A program made the position numbers and the translations under genes. The notes beneath the pieces were generated by a model that was not told where the DNA came from, did no database searches, and saw nothing but the letters and a program-made list of their open reading frames with translations. Of a stretch of 39,844 nucleotides of DNA, positions 39,183 to 39,844 are shown piece after piece; the stretch's first letter is position 1, and each line of letters starts with the position of its first letter. The stretch covers positions 1-39,844 of the forward strand of contig JAICIO010000049.1 of NCBI GenBank assembly GCA_025924315.1, written 5' to 3'. Source of the stretch: Phycisphaerae bacterium (GTDB lineage: Bacteria > Planctomycetota > Phycisphaerae > Tepidisphaerales > Tepidisphaeraceae).

Positions 39183-39844
39183 TTAGTACATCCCACCACC
39201 CGGCGCACCCGCGGGTTCGGGTTTGTCTTCTTTGATGTCGCTGACGATCGCGTCTGTTGTGAGCAACAGGCTCGCGATGCTGGCGGCGTTTTGTAGGGCG
39301 GTTCTCTCGACCTTTGTCGGGACGATCACGCCCATCTTCAGCATGTCGCCGTACTCGTGCGTCAGGGCGTTGTAGCCGAAGTTGGTGTCTTTCGACTCCT
39401 TGATCTTCTGGGCGATCACGCTGCCGTCGACGCCGGCGTTTTCGGCGATTTGCTTGATCGGGGCTTCGATGGCTCGGCGGACGATGTCGATGCCGACCTT
39501 TTGATCTTCGCCCTGGGCGTTCTTCTTGAGGTTGTCGAGGACCTTAGCGGCGGCGCGGATGACGGCGACGCCACCACCCGGGAGGATGCCCTCTTCGACG
39601 GCGGCGCGGCACGCGTGCAGCGCGTCTTCGACGCGGGCTTTCTTTTCCTTCATCGCCACTTCGGTGGCGGCGCCGACGTTGATCTGAGCGACGCCACCGG
39701 CGAGCTTGGCGAGGCGCTCCTGGAGCTTCTCCTTGTCGTAGTCGCTGGTGGTCGCGTCGATCTCGTTCTTGATCTGCTCGATGCGGCCCTTGATGGCCTT
39801 CTCGTCGCCGGCGCCTTCGATGATCGTGGTGTTGTCCTTGTCCA
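39183..39844 (-). CDS. groEL: Chaperonin GroEL, C-terminal part (cut by the window edge)
   Basis: GroEL forms the double-ring chaperonin that folds proteins with GroES in the cytoplasm. The visible 219 residues cover the end of the apical domain and the equatorial and intermediate parts: [56 protein letters not shown], then [15 protein letters not shown] and [11 protein letters not shown]. The C-terminus is [10 protein letters not shown], shorter than the GGM-repeat tail of many GroELs and with a final Tyr. The gene continues beyond 39844, so its start and any groES are outside the window. Confidence 0.95.
   Translation of the reverse strand, partial: DKDNTTIIEGAGDEKAIKGRIEQIKNEIDATTSDYDKEKLQERLAKLAGGVAQINVGAATEVAMKEKKARVEDALHACRAAVEEGILPGGGVAVIRAAAKVLDNLKKNAQGEDQKVGIDIVRRAIEAPIKQIAENAGVDGSVIAQKIKESKDTNFGYNALTHEYGDMLKMGVIVPTKVERTALQNAASIASLLLTTDAIVSDIKEDKPEPAGAPGGGMY

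Noticed and set aside
1-39844. tRNA, rRNA, transposase, integrase or phage genes.
   Set aside because: Reading both strands by eye, no matching motif or typical sequence was found. A covariance-model scan would be needed to exclude short RNAs.

Overview
The window is GC-rich bacterial chromosome, most likely from a planctomycete of class Phycisphaerae (Tepidisphaerales-like soil lineage). This is inferred from several marks together: two secreted proteins that open with the planctomycete LEP-type N-terminal motif (LEPLERRQLLAA and LEPLEPRRLFSG), three PEP-CTERM surface proteins, a membrane protein ending in a CPVCGYDL...CPEC zinc ribbon, and many mobile palindromic repeats between genes. No rRNA, tRNA, CRISPR array, transposase or phage gene was seen.

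Layout. 1-9.3 kb: a helical hypothetical gene, leuS, a CYTH-domain protein, a three-gene ABC-2 exporter operon, an HD phosphohydrolase and a secreted cupredoxin. 9.5-12.6 kb: a glycine-rich PEP-CTERM protein, a decayed partial copy of the cupredoxin gene and three small membrane proteins. 12.6-18.5 kb: cimA (citramalate synthase) behind what reads as a complete ribosome-mediated attenuator, then uppS and cdsA (polyprenyl and phospholipid precursor synthesis), with an integral membrane TPR protein on the opposite strand between them. 18.5-23.9 kb: a 1340-residue modular surface protein (beta-helix, CBM6, FnIII, two NPCBM modules) and a repeat-rich LEP-motif protein. 23.9-33.9 kb: small enzymes (PhyH-like and AlkB-like Fe(II)/2OG oxygenases, a SnoaL-like protein, an ABM monooxygenase), lipoproteins, small basic or membrane proteins and two more PEP-CTERM proteins. 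34-39.8 kb: a GNAT acetyltransferase, membrane proteins, an adenylate-kinase-like enzyme, a frameshifted Swt1-type HEPN gene, a PIN-domain toxin-antitoxin-like pair and the 3' end of groEL.

Most interesting point: directly upstream of cimA lie a sigma70-like promoter, an 18-codon leader peptide with three consecutive Ile codons, a GC hairpin, an antiterminator stem that contains the leader stop codon, and an intrinsic terminator that shares one arm with the antiterminator. The geometry is that of enterobacterial ilv/his attenuation, placed in front of the first enzyme of the citramalate route to isoleucine. I know of no description of such a control in Planctomycetes.

Second theme: nearly every convergent gene junction and several other gaps hold a different inverted repeat, some abutting or supplying stop codons. 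A bipartite repeat (GTCAAC-rich array plus CCGCGG palindrome) occurs twice, and one copy encodes the C-terminal tail of a PEP-CTERM protein. Several genes also have a -10-like box only 6-9 nt before the start codon, which suggests leaderless transcripts are common here.
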